From Roseithermus sacchariphilus (GTDB lineage Bacteria > Bacteroidota > Rhodothermia > Rhodothermales > MEBIC09517), in assembly GCA_003285105.1 (NCBI GenBank), contig CP030158.1:1402501-1466500 (forward strand): a DNA stretch of 64,000 nucleotides. Reading direction: 5' to 3'. Of this stretch, positions 46,841-56,230 are shown piece by piece. Every line of letters begins with the position of its first letter. Within the stretch, counting starts at the first letter, position 1. The notes below the pieces were generated by a model. It did no database searches. It was not told where the DNA came from and worked only from the letters and a program-made list of their open reading frames with translations. The translations under genes and the position numbers were made by a program.

Positions 46841-47715
46841 CGGCAGGCCGCCGGATCCGAGGCGACGAAGTACCGCTTGTAGTTCAGCGCTGCCGGATCG
46901 GTGCAGCCTTTGAGGTTGAGCAGGCGGACGGAGCGGAACTGCACCGGGTGGCTCTCGCTCTGGAGGGAGATGGTGCCCCCGGTGAGCGGGCGCCCGTCCT
47001 GCTTCTGGGCCGGGTCGAAGCCGCTGACCGTCCCCCCGCCGATCTGGGGCCGGGTGTAGCGGAGCACCTCCTCGCCGTTGACTTCGTGCACGATCAGCGA
47101 GTCGCCCAGCACCAGCACCTCCACCCGCACCCACTGGTCGCCGTGGTAGGTACGGGATGAGGAGTTGATGCAATGCTGTGTGACCAGCTCGCCGTTCATG
47201 ACGACGTGCGTGCCGGGCGTGCAGAGGTTGGCCGTGGGGCGTTCGCCCTCGCCCGTGCCGCCCAGGAGCTGCACCTCGATGGAGATGGGGAAGTCCTGGT
47301 CGAGGCCCATCGTCTCCGGCGGCTGGCCGTGGATCATGATGCCGCTGTTGCGCAGGGCCCAGCCCGGCCCGCCGGGCGCCTGCTCCCCGATGAAGCGGTA
47401 CTCGACGGCGATGCGGTAGTGGGAGAAGGGCGTCTCGTAGAAGAGATGGCCGAAGCGCTCGTCGAACGTGTCGTACGCATCGTAGGCGACGGTGAGCAGG
47501 CTGTCCACCACGCGAAACGTCTGGCCGACGTTCTCGCCGGCGGGGTAGCCGCGGATCTTGGGCGTCCAGCCCGTCAGGTCCCGCCCGTTGAACAGGTCGA
47601 TCCAGACCTCCTCGTCCGGGTCGGCGGGGGCCGGGGAGGCCTCGGGGCGGGTGCAGGCGGCGGTGAGGAGGGTCAGAGCGAGGAGGCCGGGGAGCAGGCG
47701 GAGGGGGGGCGTCAT
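46831..47715 (-). CDS. DUF1080 (3-keto-disaccharide hydrolase-like) lipoprotein
   Basis: 294 residues from the ATG at 47715. Lipobox LTAAC (Cys21). The DUF1080 concanavalin-like domain runs from DLFNGRDLTGWTPKI to HPVQFRSVRLLNLKGC with LRNSGIMIHG and SIEVQLLGG. The C-terminus GCTDPAALNY and DPAACRYP is the short cysteine-bracketed motif often found at the ends of secreted Bacteroidota-type proteins. Family members hydrolyse 3-keto-glycosides or bind glycans. Longer frames on this strand to 49650 are shadows of the helicase. Confidence 0.9.
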   Translation of the reverse strand: MTPPLRLLPGLLALTLLTAACTRPEASPAPADPDEEVWIDLFNGRDLTGWTPKIRGYPAGENVGQTFRVVDSLLTVAYDAYDTFDERFGHLFYETPFSHYRIAVEYRFIGEQAPGGPGWALRNSGIMIHGQPPETMGLDQDFPISIEVQLLGGTGEGERPTANLCTPGTHVVMNGELVTQHCINSSSRTYHGDQWVRVEVLVLGDSLIVHEVNGEEVLRYTRPQIGGGTVSGFDPAQKQDGRPLTGGTISLQSESHPVQFRSVRLLNLKGCTDPAALNYKRYFVASDPAACRYP

Positions 47716-48015
47716 GGCAGGGTGTCGGGTGAGCGAGGAGGGAACGGGGCGAAACCGTCCGCAACATAGCACACCCGCCGGCGGCCGACAAGCAGGGCGG
47801 GCCGGCCGGGCGACGGGACGGGCCTGCATGTGCGCTGCCGATTGCGTATGTTGGGCGCGCCTGTTGTTGCACCAACGCCCGGCCGCCTTTGCAGACCGCC
47901 GGGCGTTCGTGTGACCACCGGCGGTTGGACGCGGGAGCGGCCGCTCCCGGCACGTGCTGTGCGAGGCGGCGGGCCGGCTCCCGGATCTGTGATTCAGGAA
48001 CCAGTGACACCGCAC

Positions 48016-49761
48016 ATGGAGGTCAACGGCTTTGTGTCTCCACCCCCTTCCGTTTCCCTGCCCGGCATCCACCTGCAGCACGGCTTCCGCTTCCGGCGGG
48101 GGCAGCAGGCCTTCCTCGAAAAGCTGGCGGCCGCCCTGCAGCGCGGCGAGATGAACCACCTGGGGGTGTTCGTACCCGGCTACGGCAAGACCATCACGGC
48201 GCTGGCCTCGTTCGTCATCGCGCACCGGCTCGGGGTGGCGCAGAAGCTCGTCGTCTTCGTGCCGCGCGGCAACCTGCGCGACCAGTACGCCGACGCCGGG
48301 GAGCTGGCGCAGGTCTTCCGCAACCTGGGCGCGCCGCCCTTCTCGTTCTGCGTGGCCGACTCCGAGCGGGTCTTCCTGAAGAACCTGGACACGCAGATCA
48401 TCATCACCACCTACCAGTACGCCAGCGGCGAGGGCGGCAACCGCGCCCTCCAGCGGTTCTGCCGGACGGCCCCCTGCATGTTCGTCTTCGACGAGGTGCA
48501 CCACCTGGCCGAAGACGGCACCTGGGCGCAGCAGATCGAGCACCTGCCGCACGTGTGCAGCGTGGCCCTCTCCGGCACGCCCATGCGGTCGGACAACAAG
48601 ACGCTCTTCGGTGTGCCGTTCGAGGTGGGCGAGGACGGGCAGCAGTACTACCGGGCCCTGCACGAAGTCACCATGCGCGACGCCCACGAGGAGGGCGGCA
48701 TCCTCAAGCGCGTCGACGCCCACATCGTCGACTACCGCATCAAGCTCGTCCGTGCCGATACCGGCGAGGAGGTGGAGCTGTCGCTGGGCATGATGGCCGA
48801 GAAGGGCGCCACGAGCAAGGAGATCGACACCTACCTGGCCCGGCGGCGGCTGCGCTTCCACGACGTCTATCTGGAGACGCTGCTGGCGCCGGCCTTCGAG
48901 CAGTTCCGGGCCAAGCGGCGCGCGCTGCGGGACGTCTTCATCCAGAGCGGCCGGGCCGCCCGCGGCGGGTTCCGCAACCACCAGATGCTCGTCATCGCGA
49001 TGAGCAACCGCCACGCCGCCGCCATCCTCGACTACATCGAGCGCCACTTCCCGGATTACATCGCCACGCGCATCGGGCAGGACCTGCCCGCGGCCGTGTG
49101 TGAGGAACGCCTGGAGGGCTTCCGCCAGGGCCGGATCGACGTGATGGTGCAGGTGGACATGATCGGCGAGGGGACCGACATCAAGCCGATCAGCGTCATC
49201 GTCAAGGCCGACCTCGTCCGGGCGCTCTCCAAGACGATGCAGCAGGTCTTCCGCGGCATGCGGTACTACGACGGCTTCCCGGAGGAGGCCAACCGCTGCG
49301 ACATCTACGCGGCCAACGACTCCGACGTGGTGCACGTGCTCGAATGGATCTCGGCCGAGGAGCAGCTCGGCGTGAAGCTGCGCCAGAAGCGCCAGGGCAC
49401 GCCGCCGGCGGCTCCGCCGGCGCCCACGGAGCGCAGCGCGTGGGAGCTGAAGGAAGTGCAGGGCCGCCGGATGCAGTCGCACAGCCTGGAGCTGTTCCCC
49501 GGGCAGGCGCCGGGGCAGGGCATGCTGCAGGTGCGCCGCCGCCCGCAGGTGGTGGACGTGAACGAGCAGGAGAAGCGGCTGCGCAAGGAATGCGCCGAGC
49601 TGGCCACCGAGCTGGCGTTTATCTTGCAGGTCGAGATCCGCGAGGTACACGCCCGCGCCAAGCAGCGGCTGACGAAGGGGCAGGACCAGCTCAGCATCCG
49701 GGAGCTGACGCAGAAGCGCGCCTGGCTCCAGCGCTGCCTCCGCGCCCGGCGGTTCGTGTGA
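48016..49761 (+). CDS. DEAD/DEAH-family superfamily 2 helicase
   Basis: 581 residues from the ATG at 48016; the frame is open to 47830 without conserved residues. Motif I PGYGKT (54-59), motif Ia FVPRGNLRDQY, motif II DEVH (159-162), motif III SGTPMRS, and the C-terminal RecA domain with DVMVQVDMIGEGTDIKPI and QQVFRGMRYYDG (motif VI-like). Residues ~400-581 are a helical region with an Arg/Gln-rich end. The family includes DNA repair and restriction helicases. It is a single gene with no nuclease or defence partner next to it. Confidence 0.87.
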   Translation: MEVNGFVSPPPSVSLPGIHLQHGFRFRRGQQAFLEKLAAALQRGEMNHLGVFVPGYGKTITALASFVIAHRLGVAQKLVVFVPRGNLRDQYADAGELAQVFRNLGAPPFSFCVADSERVFLKNLDTQIIITTYQYASGEGGNRALQRFCRTAPCMFVFDEVHHLAEDGTWAQQIEHLPHVCSVALSGTPMRSDNKTLFGVPFEVGEDGQQYYRALHEVTMRDAHEEGGILKRVDAHIVDYRIKLVRADTGEEVELSLGMMAEKGATSKEIDTYLARRRLRFHDVYLETLLAPAFEQFRAKRRALRDVFIQSGRAARGGFRNHQMLVIAMSNRHAAAILDYIERHFPDYIATRIGQDLPAAVCEERLEGFRQGRIDVMVQVDMIGEGTDIKPISVIVKADLVRALSKTMQQVFRGMRYYDGFPEEANRCDIYAANDSDVVHVLEWISAEEQLGVKLRQKRQGTPPAAPPAPTERSAWELKEVQGRRMQSHSLELFPGQAPGQGMLQVRRRPQVVDVNEQEKRLRKECAELATELAFILQVEIREVHARAKQRLTKGQDQLSIRELTQKRAWLQRCLRARRFV

Positions 49762-50148
49762 GGGTGGCTTTCAGCTTTCAGCGGTCAGCGGTCAGCGTTC
49801 TGGCTCGACGCGAGGGTGCTTGCCGTGCAGCCGTTCGCTGAATGCTGCTGGCTGCTGGCTGACGGCTGCTGGCTTCGGACTGCTGGCTTCGTGTGACGCA
49901 GGTTCTTCCCCCTGGCCGCAGGCCGCACAGGGGGAAGGTCCCCGAAGGGGGGAAGGGGGTCATGAGCGCTGCGATGCCGCCAGCGCCCGGGGTAGACTCC
50001 TCCGTCGCTGTGCGACACCGACCTTTCGCATGGGGAGGGGCTGAAAGCTGACGGCTGAAAGCTGACGGCTGAAAGCTGACGGCTTTGTGGTTTTCCGCCG
50101 TGCAGCCGATTATTCGTCAGCCGTCTTCCGTCCGTCGAGTCAGGTGCC
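49762..50148. repeat. Composite repeat gap: heptamers with one GC-rich hairpin repeat
   Basis: Heptamers at 49769-49895 change orientation within the run (CAGC units, then GCTG units). A hairpin-repeat copy follows at about 49905-50040, then short heptamers to 50085 (GCTGACG, GCTGAAA). The 60 bp before the glycosyltransferase start look unique. No gene is seen. Confidence 0.85.
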
Positions 50149-51348
50149 ATGTCTGAACACCCATCATCAGGAGCCCGGAGCCCGGAGCCGGGAGCCCACG
50201 GCTCCAGGAAGATCGCCCTCGTCGGGCCGGGGTATCCCTACCGGGGAGGGATCGCCCATTTCGCCGAAACCATGTACCGGGGCCTGCGGGAGCGGGGCTA
50301 CGAGGTGCCGTTCGTGACGTTCAAGATGCAGTATCCCGAGCGGCTGTTTCCCGGCAAGACGCAGTTCGAGACGCGGCCCGTGCCCGACCCGGTGCCGACC
50401 GTGCGGCTGCTCAACACCATCGAGCCGCTGAGCTGGCGGACGACGGCGCACTACCTGCTCGACGAGCGGCCGGCGGCGGCGGTGTTCATGTACTGGATGC
50501 CGTTCTTCGCCCCGGCCTTCGGCACCATCGCCCGGGCGATCCGGCGGCACGGCATCAAGCCGCTGGCCGTCGTCCACAACGCCGTACCGCACGAGCCTCG
50601 CCCCGGCGATACGACGCTGAGCAAGTACTTCCTGCAGGCCTGCGAGGGCTGCGTGGTCATGTCCGAGGCGGTGGAGCAGGACCTTCAGCGCCTGAAGGTG
50701 TCGGCGCCGGTGCGGCGGGTGCCGCATCCCGTCTACACCCGCTTCGGCGCGCCGGTGCCGCAGGCCGAGGCCCGCGAGCGCTTCGGGCTGAAGCCGGACG
50801 CCCCGGTGCTGCTGTTCTTCGGCTTCATCCGGCGCTACAAGGGGCTGCACGTGCTGCTGCAGAGCATGGGCCGCGTCGTCCGCGAGCGGCCGGACGTCCG
50901 CCTCATCGTGGCCGGGGAGTTCTACGAGGACGAGGCCCCCTACCGGGCCCTCATCCGCGAACATCGCCTGGGCGATCATGTGCTGCTGCAGAACACTTAC
51001 ATCCCCGACGAGGAGGTGCCGCTGTACTTCTCCGCGGCCGACGTGGTCGTGCAGCCGTACGTCTCGGCCACGCAGAGCGGCGTGGCGCAGATCGCCTTCC
51101 ACTTCGAGAAGCCGCTGATCGTCACCGACGTCGGGGGGCTGGCCGAGATCGTGCCGCACGAGCGGGCCGGCTTCGTCGTGCCGCCCGACGACCCCGAGCG
51201 GCTGGCCGAGGCGATCCTGCGCTTCGTCCGCGAAGGCTGGGGGCCGCGCCTGGCCGAAGGCGTGCGCGAGCGAAAAGCCCACTACAGCTGGGATCGGCTC
51301 TACGACGCCGTGGAGAGCCTCGTTGCCCTGCCCCGGCCGGGGCGGTGA
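50149..51348 (+). CDS. Glycosyltransferase family 4 protein
   Basis: 399 residues. GT-B fold: N-terminal KIALVGPGYPYRGGIAHFAET, then LLFFGFIRRYKGLHVLLQSM, VRLIVAGEFYE, and the donor-binding YFSAADVVVQPYVSATQSGVAQIAFHFEKPLIVTDVGGLAEIV with E-x7-E-like spacing. It moves a nucleotide sugar onto an unknown acceptor, probably in polysaccharide or glycolipid synthesis. The first ~18 residues derive from a short GGAGCCCG repeat and look non-conserved. A methyltransferase follows in the same direction. Confidence 0.92.
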   Translation: MSEHPSSGARSPEPGAHGSRKIALVGPGYPYRGGIAHFAETMYRGLRERGYEVPFVTFKMQYPERLFPGKTQFETRPVPDPVPTVRLLNTIEPLSWRTTAHYLLDERPAAAVFMYWMPFFAPAFGTIARAIRRHGIKPLAVVHNAVPHEPRPGDTTLSKYFLQACEGCVVMSEAVEQDLQRLKVSAPVRRVPHPVYTRFGAPVPQAEARERFGLKPDAPVLLFFGFIRRYKGLHVLLQSMGRVVRERPDVRLIVAGEFYEDEAPYRALIREHRLGDHVLLQNTYIPDEEVPLYFSAADVVVQPYVSATQSGVAQIAFHFEKPLIVTDVGGLAEIVPHERAGFVVPPDDPERLAEAILRFVREGWGPRLAEGVRERKAHYSWDRLYDAVESLVALPRPGR

Positions 51349-51432
51349 GGGGAACCGCCCGGCGCGCCCGGCATTCCCGACGCCCGGCCGCCCGGCCGGA
51401 GTGACCATCCCCGCCATCGACCTCGCCCCGGT

Positions 51433-52248
51433 GTGTTCTACGACCCCATCAAAGACCGCCTCGGCCGGTTCTTCAGCCGGACGCCCGCGCTGCAGCGGCT
51501 CTTCTACGGGCTGCTGAACCTGATCTTTCTGCGGGCCTGGTACGTCAAGCGCGAAGTGCGGCGGCTGCTGGGCGGCATGAGCGGCCCCCTCCGCGTGCTG
51601 GATGCCGGGACGGGCTTCGGGCAGTATGCCTACTTCATCGCCCGCCACTTCCCCAACGCCCACGTGCTGGCGGTGGATGTGAAGGAAGACTACCTCGCCA
51701 ACGCCCGCCACTTCCTCGACCAGACGCCGCAGGGCGCTCAGGTGGAGACGGCCGTGGAGGACCTGACCGACCTCCGGGCCGAGGGGCCGTTCGACTTCAT
51801 CCTGTCGGTGGACGTGATGGAGCACATCGAGGATGACCGCGCCGTCTTCCGGCACTTCGCGCGGGTGCTGCGCCCCGGCGGCTACGTGCTCATCAACACG
51901 CCCTCGGATCAGGGCGGCTCGGACGTGCAGGAGGAGGGAGATACCAGCTTCATCGAAGAGCACGTGCGCGACGGATACAGCCGGGCCGAGCTGGAGGCGA
52001 AGCTGGCCGAGGCCGGGCTGCAGCCGGTGCGCAGCTTCTACACCTACGGTCCCTACGGCGCGGCGGCATGGCGGCTGCTCATCAAAGGCCCCATCCAGCT
52101 GCTCGGGCGCTCGTGGGCGGCGCTGTTCGTGCTGCCTTTCTACTACCTCTTCGCCCTGCCCGTCGGCCTGGCGCTGAACGCGCTGGACCTCCGGCAGACG
52201 AACCCCACCGGCACCGGCCTCGTTGTGATCGCGCAGAAGCCGGGGTGA
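51433..52248 (+). CDS. SAM-dependent class I methyltransferase
   Basis: 271 residues from a GTG at 51433. SAM motif I LRVLDAGTGFGQYAYFIARH, motif II ADVKED-like VLAVDVKEDYL, and the post-motifs [39 protein letters not shown]. The C-terminus has a hydrophobic helix (AALFVLPFYYLFALPVGLALNAL) that may tether it to the membrane. It starts 84 bp after the glycosyltransferase gene and probably works in the same glycan or lipid pathway. Confidence 0.88.
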   Translation: MFYDPIKDRLGRFFSRTPALQRLFYGLLNLIFLRAWYVKREVRRLLGGMSGPLRVLDAGTGFGQYAYFIARHFPNAHVLAVDVKEDYLANARHFLDQTPQGAQVETAVEDLTDLRAEGPFDFILSVDVMEHIEDDRAVFRHFARVLRPGGYVLINTPSDQGGSDVQEEGDTSFIEEHVRDGYSRAELEAKLAEAGLQPVRSFYTYGPYGAAAWRLLIKGPIQLLGRSWAALFVLPFYYLFALPVGLALNALDLRQTNPTGTGLVVIAQKPG

Positions 52249-52250
52249 GT

Positions 52251-52345
52251 TGTCAGCGGTCAGCCATCAGCCGTCAGCGGTCAGCGGTCACACGAAGCCG
52301 GCAGCCAGCAGCCCGCAGCTTTCAGCCAGCAGCCTTCAGGGAACA
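52251..52345. repeat. Heptamer satellite after the methyltransferase gene
   Basis: TCAGCGG, TCAGCCA, CAGCAGC-type 7-bp units directly after the stop codon. Confidence 0.8.
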
Positions 52346-52363
52346 ACGAGCGAGAGGCTTTGC

Positions 52364-52903
52364 ATGGGTAGATTACGCGAGAAGGGGATGGTTGTGATCG
52401 GCCTGGTCGTGCTGGGGCTGGGCGGGTTCGGCTGCCGGGAGGCCCCGGCCCCGGAGGCGGAGGCCCCGCCGCCGCTGACGACGCTCTACCTCGTCCGCCA
52501 TGCCGAGAAGGCCGACGACGGCACGGACGACCCGCCGTTGACCGAGGCCGGGCAGGCCCGTGCCGAACGGCTGGCGGCGATGCTGCGGGAGGCCGGCATC
52601 GACGCGATCTACGCCACGCGCTACCGCCGCAACCAGGAGACCGCGGCCCCGCTGGCCGAGGCCCTCGGCCTGGCCGTCACGACCCACGAGGTTCAGGGGG
52701 CGGCCCTCGCCGATACGCTGCTGGCCCGGCACGCCGGAGGCGACGTCGTCGTCGTGGGCCACTCGAATACGGTGCCGTGGTTGCTCAACGCGCTCGTCGG
52801 CGAGGCGCGTTACGATCAGCTCGCCGAGGACGATTACGGCGGGCTCTACGTCGTCACCGTCGCGGCGCCCGGCCGGGCGGACGTGGCGTTGCTGCGGTTC
52901 TGA
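52364..52903 (+). CDS. Histidine phosphatase family lipoprotein
   Basis: 179 residues from the ATG at 52364; the open frame upstream is heptamer satellite. Lipobox-like GGFGC. The phosphatase motif is YLVRHAEKADD (RHG-type nucleophile His), with LTEAGQARAERLA, YATRYRRNQETAAPLAEALG and the second catalytic region VVVVGHSNTVPWLLNAL. Small SixA/phosphoglycerate-mutase-like enzymes dephosphorylate diverse targets; an exported lipid-anchored form is suggested here. Confidence 0.88.
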   Translation: MGRLREKGMVVIGLVVLGLGGFGCREAPAPEAEAPPPLTTLYLVRHAEKADDGTDDPPLTEAGQARAERLAAMLREAGIDAIYATRYRRNQETAAPLAEALGLAVTTHEVQGAALADTLLARHAGGDVVVVGHSNTVPWLLNALVGEARYDQLAEDDYGGLYVVTVAAPGRADVALLRF

Positions 52904-53157
52904 GGGCCGGGTGAGCGGCGACGCACGAGAGCCCGTCCTGCGGGGATCGTACATCGGCCGGCCGCCCGACGACTTCGCCAATCTCTCATCGTACGGGCTG
53001 TCCTTTGCCTTGGACGACCCCGGGGGAATCCGTATCTTCAACGGGCACCTCTGATCGTGCCCTGGAGCGGGCGCCGAACTCCCTGCCGGATGCGCCCGTA
53101 CCCGTACCCAGCGTTTGTGGGATCGCGCGTTCGACAACCATCCAACCGGGGCCTCTC

Positions 53158-54867
53158 GTGCAGACCAAGTACATCTTCATCACCGGCGGCGTCACGTCCT
53201 CCCTCGGCAAAGGCATCGTGGCAGCATCGCTCGGCCGCCTCCTGGAAGCCCGCGGCCTGCGGGTGACCATCCAGAAGTTCGACCCCTACATCAACGTCGA
53301 CCCGGGGACGATGAACCCCTATGAGCACGGGGAGGTCTATGTCACTGACGACGGCGCGGAGACGGACCTCGACCTGGGCCACTACGAGCGGTTCCTGGGT
53401 CGCCCGACGAGCCAGGCCAACAACGTCACCACCGGGCGGGTCTACCTGGAGGTCATCACGAAGGAGCGGGCCGGCGCCTACCTGGGCAAGACGGTGCAGG
53501 TCGTCCCCCACATCATCGACGAGATCAAGCACTGGATGCTGAAGCTCGGCAACACGGGCGACTACGACGTGGTGATCACCGAGATCGGCGGGACGGTGGG
53601 GGACATCGAGAGCCAGCCCTACCTGGAGGCCATCCGCCAGCTGCGCTACGAGATCGGTGCGCGCAACACGCTGGACGTGCACCTGACGCTGGTGCCCTAC
53701 CTGGCCGCCGCCGGCGAGCTGAAGACGAAGCCCACGCAGCACTCGGTCAAGACGCTGCTGTCCTACGGCCTCCAGCCGGACATCCTCATCTGCCGCGCCG
53801 ACCGTCCGCTGGACGCGGACCTCCGCCGCAAGATCGCGCTCTTCTGCAACGTCGAGCCCCGCGCCGTCATCCAGAGCCTCGACGCCGAATCCATCTACGA
53901 AGTGCCCCTGCTGCTCAAGGAGGAAGGCCTCGACGAGATTGCCATCGAGAAGCTTTATATCGAGCGCGACTTCCAGCCGGAGCCGGAGCGGGCCTTCCGG
54001 GCCGAGCCGGATCTGGGCGGCTGGATCGACTTCCTCAGGCAGCTCAAGAACCCGACCGGCACCGTGCGCATCGCCCTGATCGGCAAGTACGTCGAGCATC
54101 AGGACGCCTACAAGTCGATCAGCGAGAGCTTCGTCATTGCCGGAGCCGCCAACGGGGTGCAGGTCGAGATCGACTACGTGCTGTCGGACCGGCTGGACCC
54201 GGAGAACGTGGCGGAGCGGCTGAAGGATGCGGCGGGGATCCTCGTGGCGCCGGGCTTCGGAGACCGTGGCATCGAGGGGAAGATCGCGGCCGTCCGCTAC
54301 GCGCGCGAGAACGACATCCCGTTCTTCGGCATCTGCCTCGGCATGCAATGCGCCGTCATCGAGTTCGCCCGCCACGTCTGCGGCTGGGAGCACGCCCATT
54401 CCACCGAGTTCGACCCGGACACGCCCTACCCCGTCATCGACATGATGGAGGAGCAGAAGCGCATCACCGACAAGGGTGGCACGATGCGGCTCGGCGCCTA
54501 CGATTGTTACCTGATCGACAAGTCGCGCGTGCGGGCGATCTACGGGACCAGCGAGACGCGGGAGCGCCACCGCCACCGCTACGAGGTGAACAACGTGCTG
54601 CGCTACAAGCTGCTGGAGAACGGGATGCAGTTCAGCGGCATCAACCTGGAGCGGGATCTGGTCGAGATCTTCGAGCTGCCCGAGAAGCGGTGGTACATCG
54701 GCGTGCAATTCCATCCCGAGTACCGGAGCACCGTCGGCCGGCCCCATCCGCTGTTCCAGTCGTTCGTGGCGGCGTGCGTCGACTACGCGAAGGAGAAGAA
54801 CCTGATGGAGCAACCCCGCCCGCGCCGCCGCCGCAAAAGCGTCGAACTGGCAACGGCGAAGATGTGA
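53158..54867 (+). CDS. pyrG: CTP synthase
   Basis: 569 residues from the GTG at 53158, which gives the conserved N-terminus [19 protein letters not shown]; upstream codons to 53005 are not family-like. Synthetase domain: GKGI P-loop, [40 protein letters not shown]. Glutaminase domain: [10 protein letters not shown], the nucleophile in [15 protein letters not shown], and the His/Glu of [10 protein letters not shown]. It makes CTP from UTP with glutamine and ATP. No pyrimidine-pathway genes are adjacent. Confidence 0.97.
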   Translation: MQTKYIFITGGVTSSLGKGIVAASLGRLLEARGLRVTIQKFDPYINVDPGTMNPYEHGEVYVTDDGAETDLDLGHYERFLGRPTSQANNVTTGRVYLEVITKERAGAYLGKTVQVVPHIIDEIKHWMLKLGNTGDYDVVITEIGGTVGDIESQPYLEAIRQLRYEIGARNTLDVHLTLVPYLAAAGELKTKPTQHSVKTLLSYGLQPDILICRADRPLDADLRRKIALFCNVEPRAVIQSLDAESIYEVPLLLKEEGLDEIAIEKLYIERDFQPEPERAFRAEPDLGGWIDFLRQLKNPTGTVRIALIGKYVEHQDAYKSISESFVIAGAANGVQVEIDYVLSDRLDPENVAERLKDAAGILVAPGFGDRGIEGKIAAVRYARENDIPFFGICLGMQCAVIEFARHVCGWEHAHSTEFDPDTPYPVIDMMEEQKRITDKGGTMRLGAYDCYLIDKSRVRAIYGTSETRERHRHRYEVNNVLRYKLLENGMQFSGINLERDLVEIFELPEKRWYIGVQFHPEYRSTVGRPHPLFQSFVAACVDYAKEKNLMEQPRPRRRRKSVELATAKM

Positions 54868-54934
54868 GGGCTGCGGGCTGAAAGCTGCTGGCTGCTGGCT
54901 GCTGGCTGCTGGCTGCAAGCTGCTGGCATCGTGC
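54868..54934. repeat. Heptamer satellite after pyrG
   Basis: About nine units in GCTG orientation (TGGCTGC, AAGCTGC) start at the pyrG stop and lead into the 167-bp array. Confidence 0.8.
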
Positions 54935-54942
54935 CGGAACGA

Positions 54943-56084
54943 GCCCTTCCCCCTGGCCGCAGGCCGCACAGGGGGAAGTCCCCCGCAGGGGGGAAGGGGG
55001 TCAACACCCACCGCATCGCCGCCATCGCCCGGGGTCTACCCCTCCGTCGCTGCGGGCCACCTCCCCTTCGCAAGGGGAGGAGTTGGATGGCGCTATCGGA
55101 TCGGGCCACGCCCTTCCCCCTGGCCGCAGGCCGCACAGGGGGAAGTCCCCCGCAGGGGGGAAGGGGGTCAACACCCACCGCATCGCCGCCATCGCCCGGG
55201 GTCTACCCCTCCGTCGCTGCGGGCCACCTCCCCTTCGCAAGGGGAGGAGTTGGATGGCGCTATCGGATCGGGCCACGCCCTTCCCCCTGGCCGCAGGCCG
55301 CACAGGGGGAAGTCCCCCGCAGGGGGGAAGGGGGTCAACACCCGCCGCATCGCCGCCATCGCCCGGGGTCTACCCCTCCGTCGCTGCGGGCCACCTCCCC
55401 TTCGCAAGGGGAGGATCTGGATGGCGCTATCGGATCGGGCCACGCCCTTCCCCCTGGCCGCAGGCCGCACAGGGGGAAGTCCCCCGCAGGGGGGAAGGGG
55501 GTCAACACCCACCGCATCGCCGCCATCGCCCGGGGTCTACCCCTCCGGCCCTGCGGGCCACCTCCCCTTCGCAAGGGGAGGAGTTGGATGGCGCTATCGG
55601 ATCGGGCCACGCCCTTCCCCCTGGCCGCAGGCCGCACAGGGGGAAGTCCCCCGCAGGGGGGAAGGGGGTCAACACCCGCCGCATCGCCGCCATCGCCCGG
55701 GGTCTACCCCTCCGGCCCTGCGGGCCACCTCCCCTTCGCAAGGGGAGGATCTGGATGGCGCTATCGGATCGGGCCACGCCCTTCCCCCTGGCCGCAGGCC
55801 GCACAGGGGGAAGTCCCCCGCAGGGGGGAAGGGGGTCAACACCCACCGCATCGCCGCCATCATCCGGGTCTACCCCTCCGGCCCTGCGGGCCACCTCCCC
55901 TTCGCAAGGGGAGGAGTTGGATGGCGCTATCGGATCGGGCCACGCCCTTCCCCCTGGCCGCAGGCCGCACAGGGGGAAGGTCCCCGAAGGGGGGAAGGGG
56001 GTCAACACCCGCCGCATCGCCGCCATCGCCCGGGGTCTACCCCTCCGGCCCTGCGGGCCACCTCCCCTTCGCAAGGGGAGGAGT
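54943..56084. repeat. 167-bp tandem array, about 6.8 copies
   Basis: Units start with CCCTTCCCCCTGGCC and have a period of 167 bp (marker ATGGCGCTATCGG at 55087, 55254, 55421, 55588, 55755; then 166 to 55921). Each unit carries several GC hairpins, for example CCCCTTCGCAAGGGG and the TTCCCCCT/AGGGGGAA pair. Copies differ at a few sites: CGTCGCTGCGG in the first three against CGGCCCTGCGG later, and GAGTT against GATCT. Single dispersed copies occur at 26453, 28813, 29884 and 49905. Open frames across it are artefacts; no gene is seen. Confidence 0.95.
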
Positions 56085-56177
56085 TGCGGGCTTCTGGCTG
56101 CGGGCTTCTGGCTGCGGGCTTCTGGCTGACGGCTGACCGCTGACGGCTGACCGCTGACGGCTGACCGCTGACAGGCA
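56085..56177. repeat. Heptamer satellite after the 167-bp array
   Basis: GCGGGCTTCTGGCT units and then GCTGACGGCTGACC units, all with 7-bp period. Confidence 0.85.
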
Positions 56178-56230
56178 TGAATGTTGCGCGAGGGGGGGCG
56201 TGTTGCGCATGAGAGCCTCACCGCCCCGCC

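Noticed and set aside
48016-49761. Defence island around the helicase
   Set aside because: No nuclease, methylase or other known defence partner is adjacent; neighbours are a DUF1080 lipoprotein and glycan genes.
52911-53054. 47-codon frame between the histidine phosphatase and pyrG genes
   Set aside because: GTG start without a clear ribosome site, no recognisable motif, and within a leader-sized gap; not enough support for a gene.
54931-56143. Apparent protein genes across the 167-bp array on both strands
   Set aside because: Repeat-derived open frames in several frames at once; 167 is not a multiple of 3 and no domain is seen.
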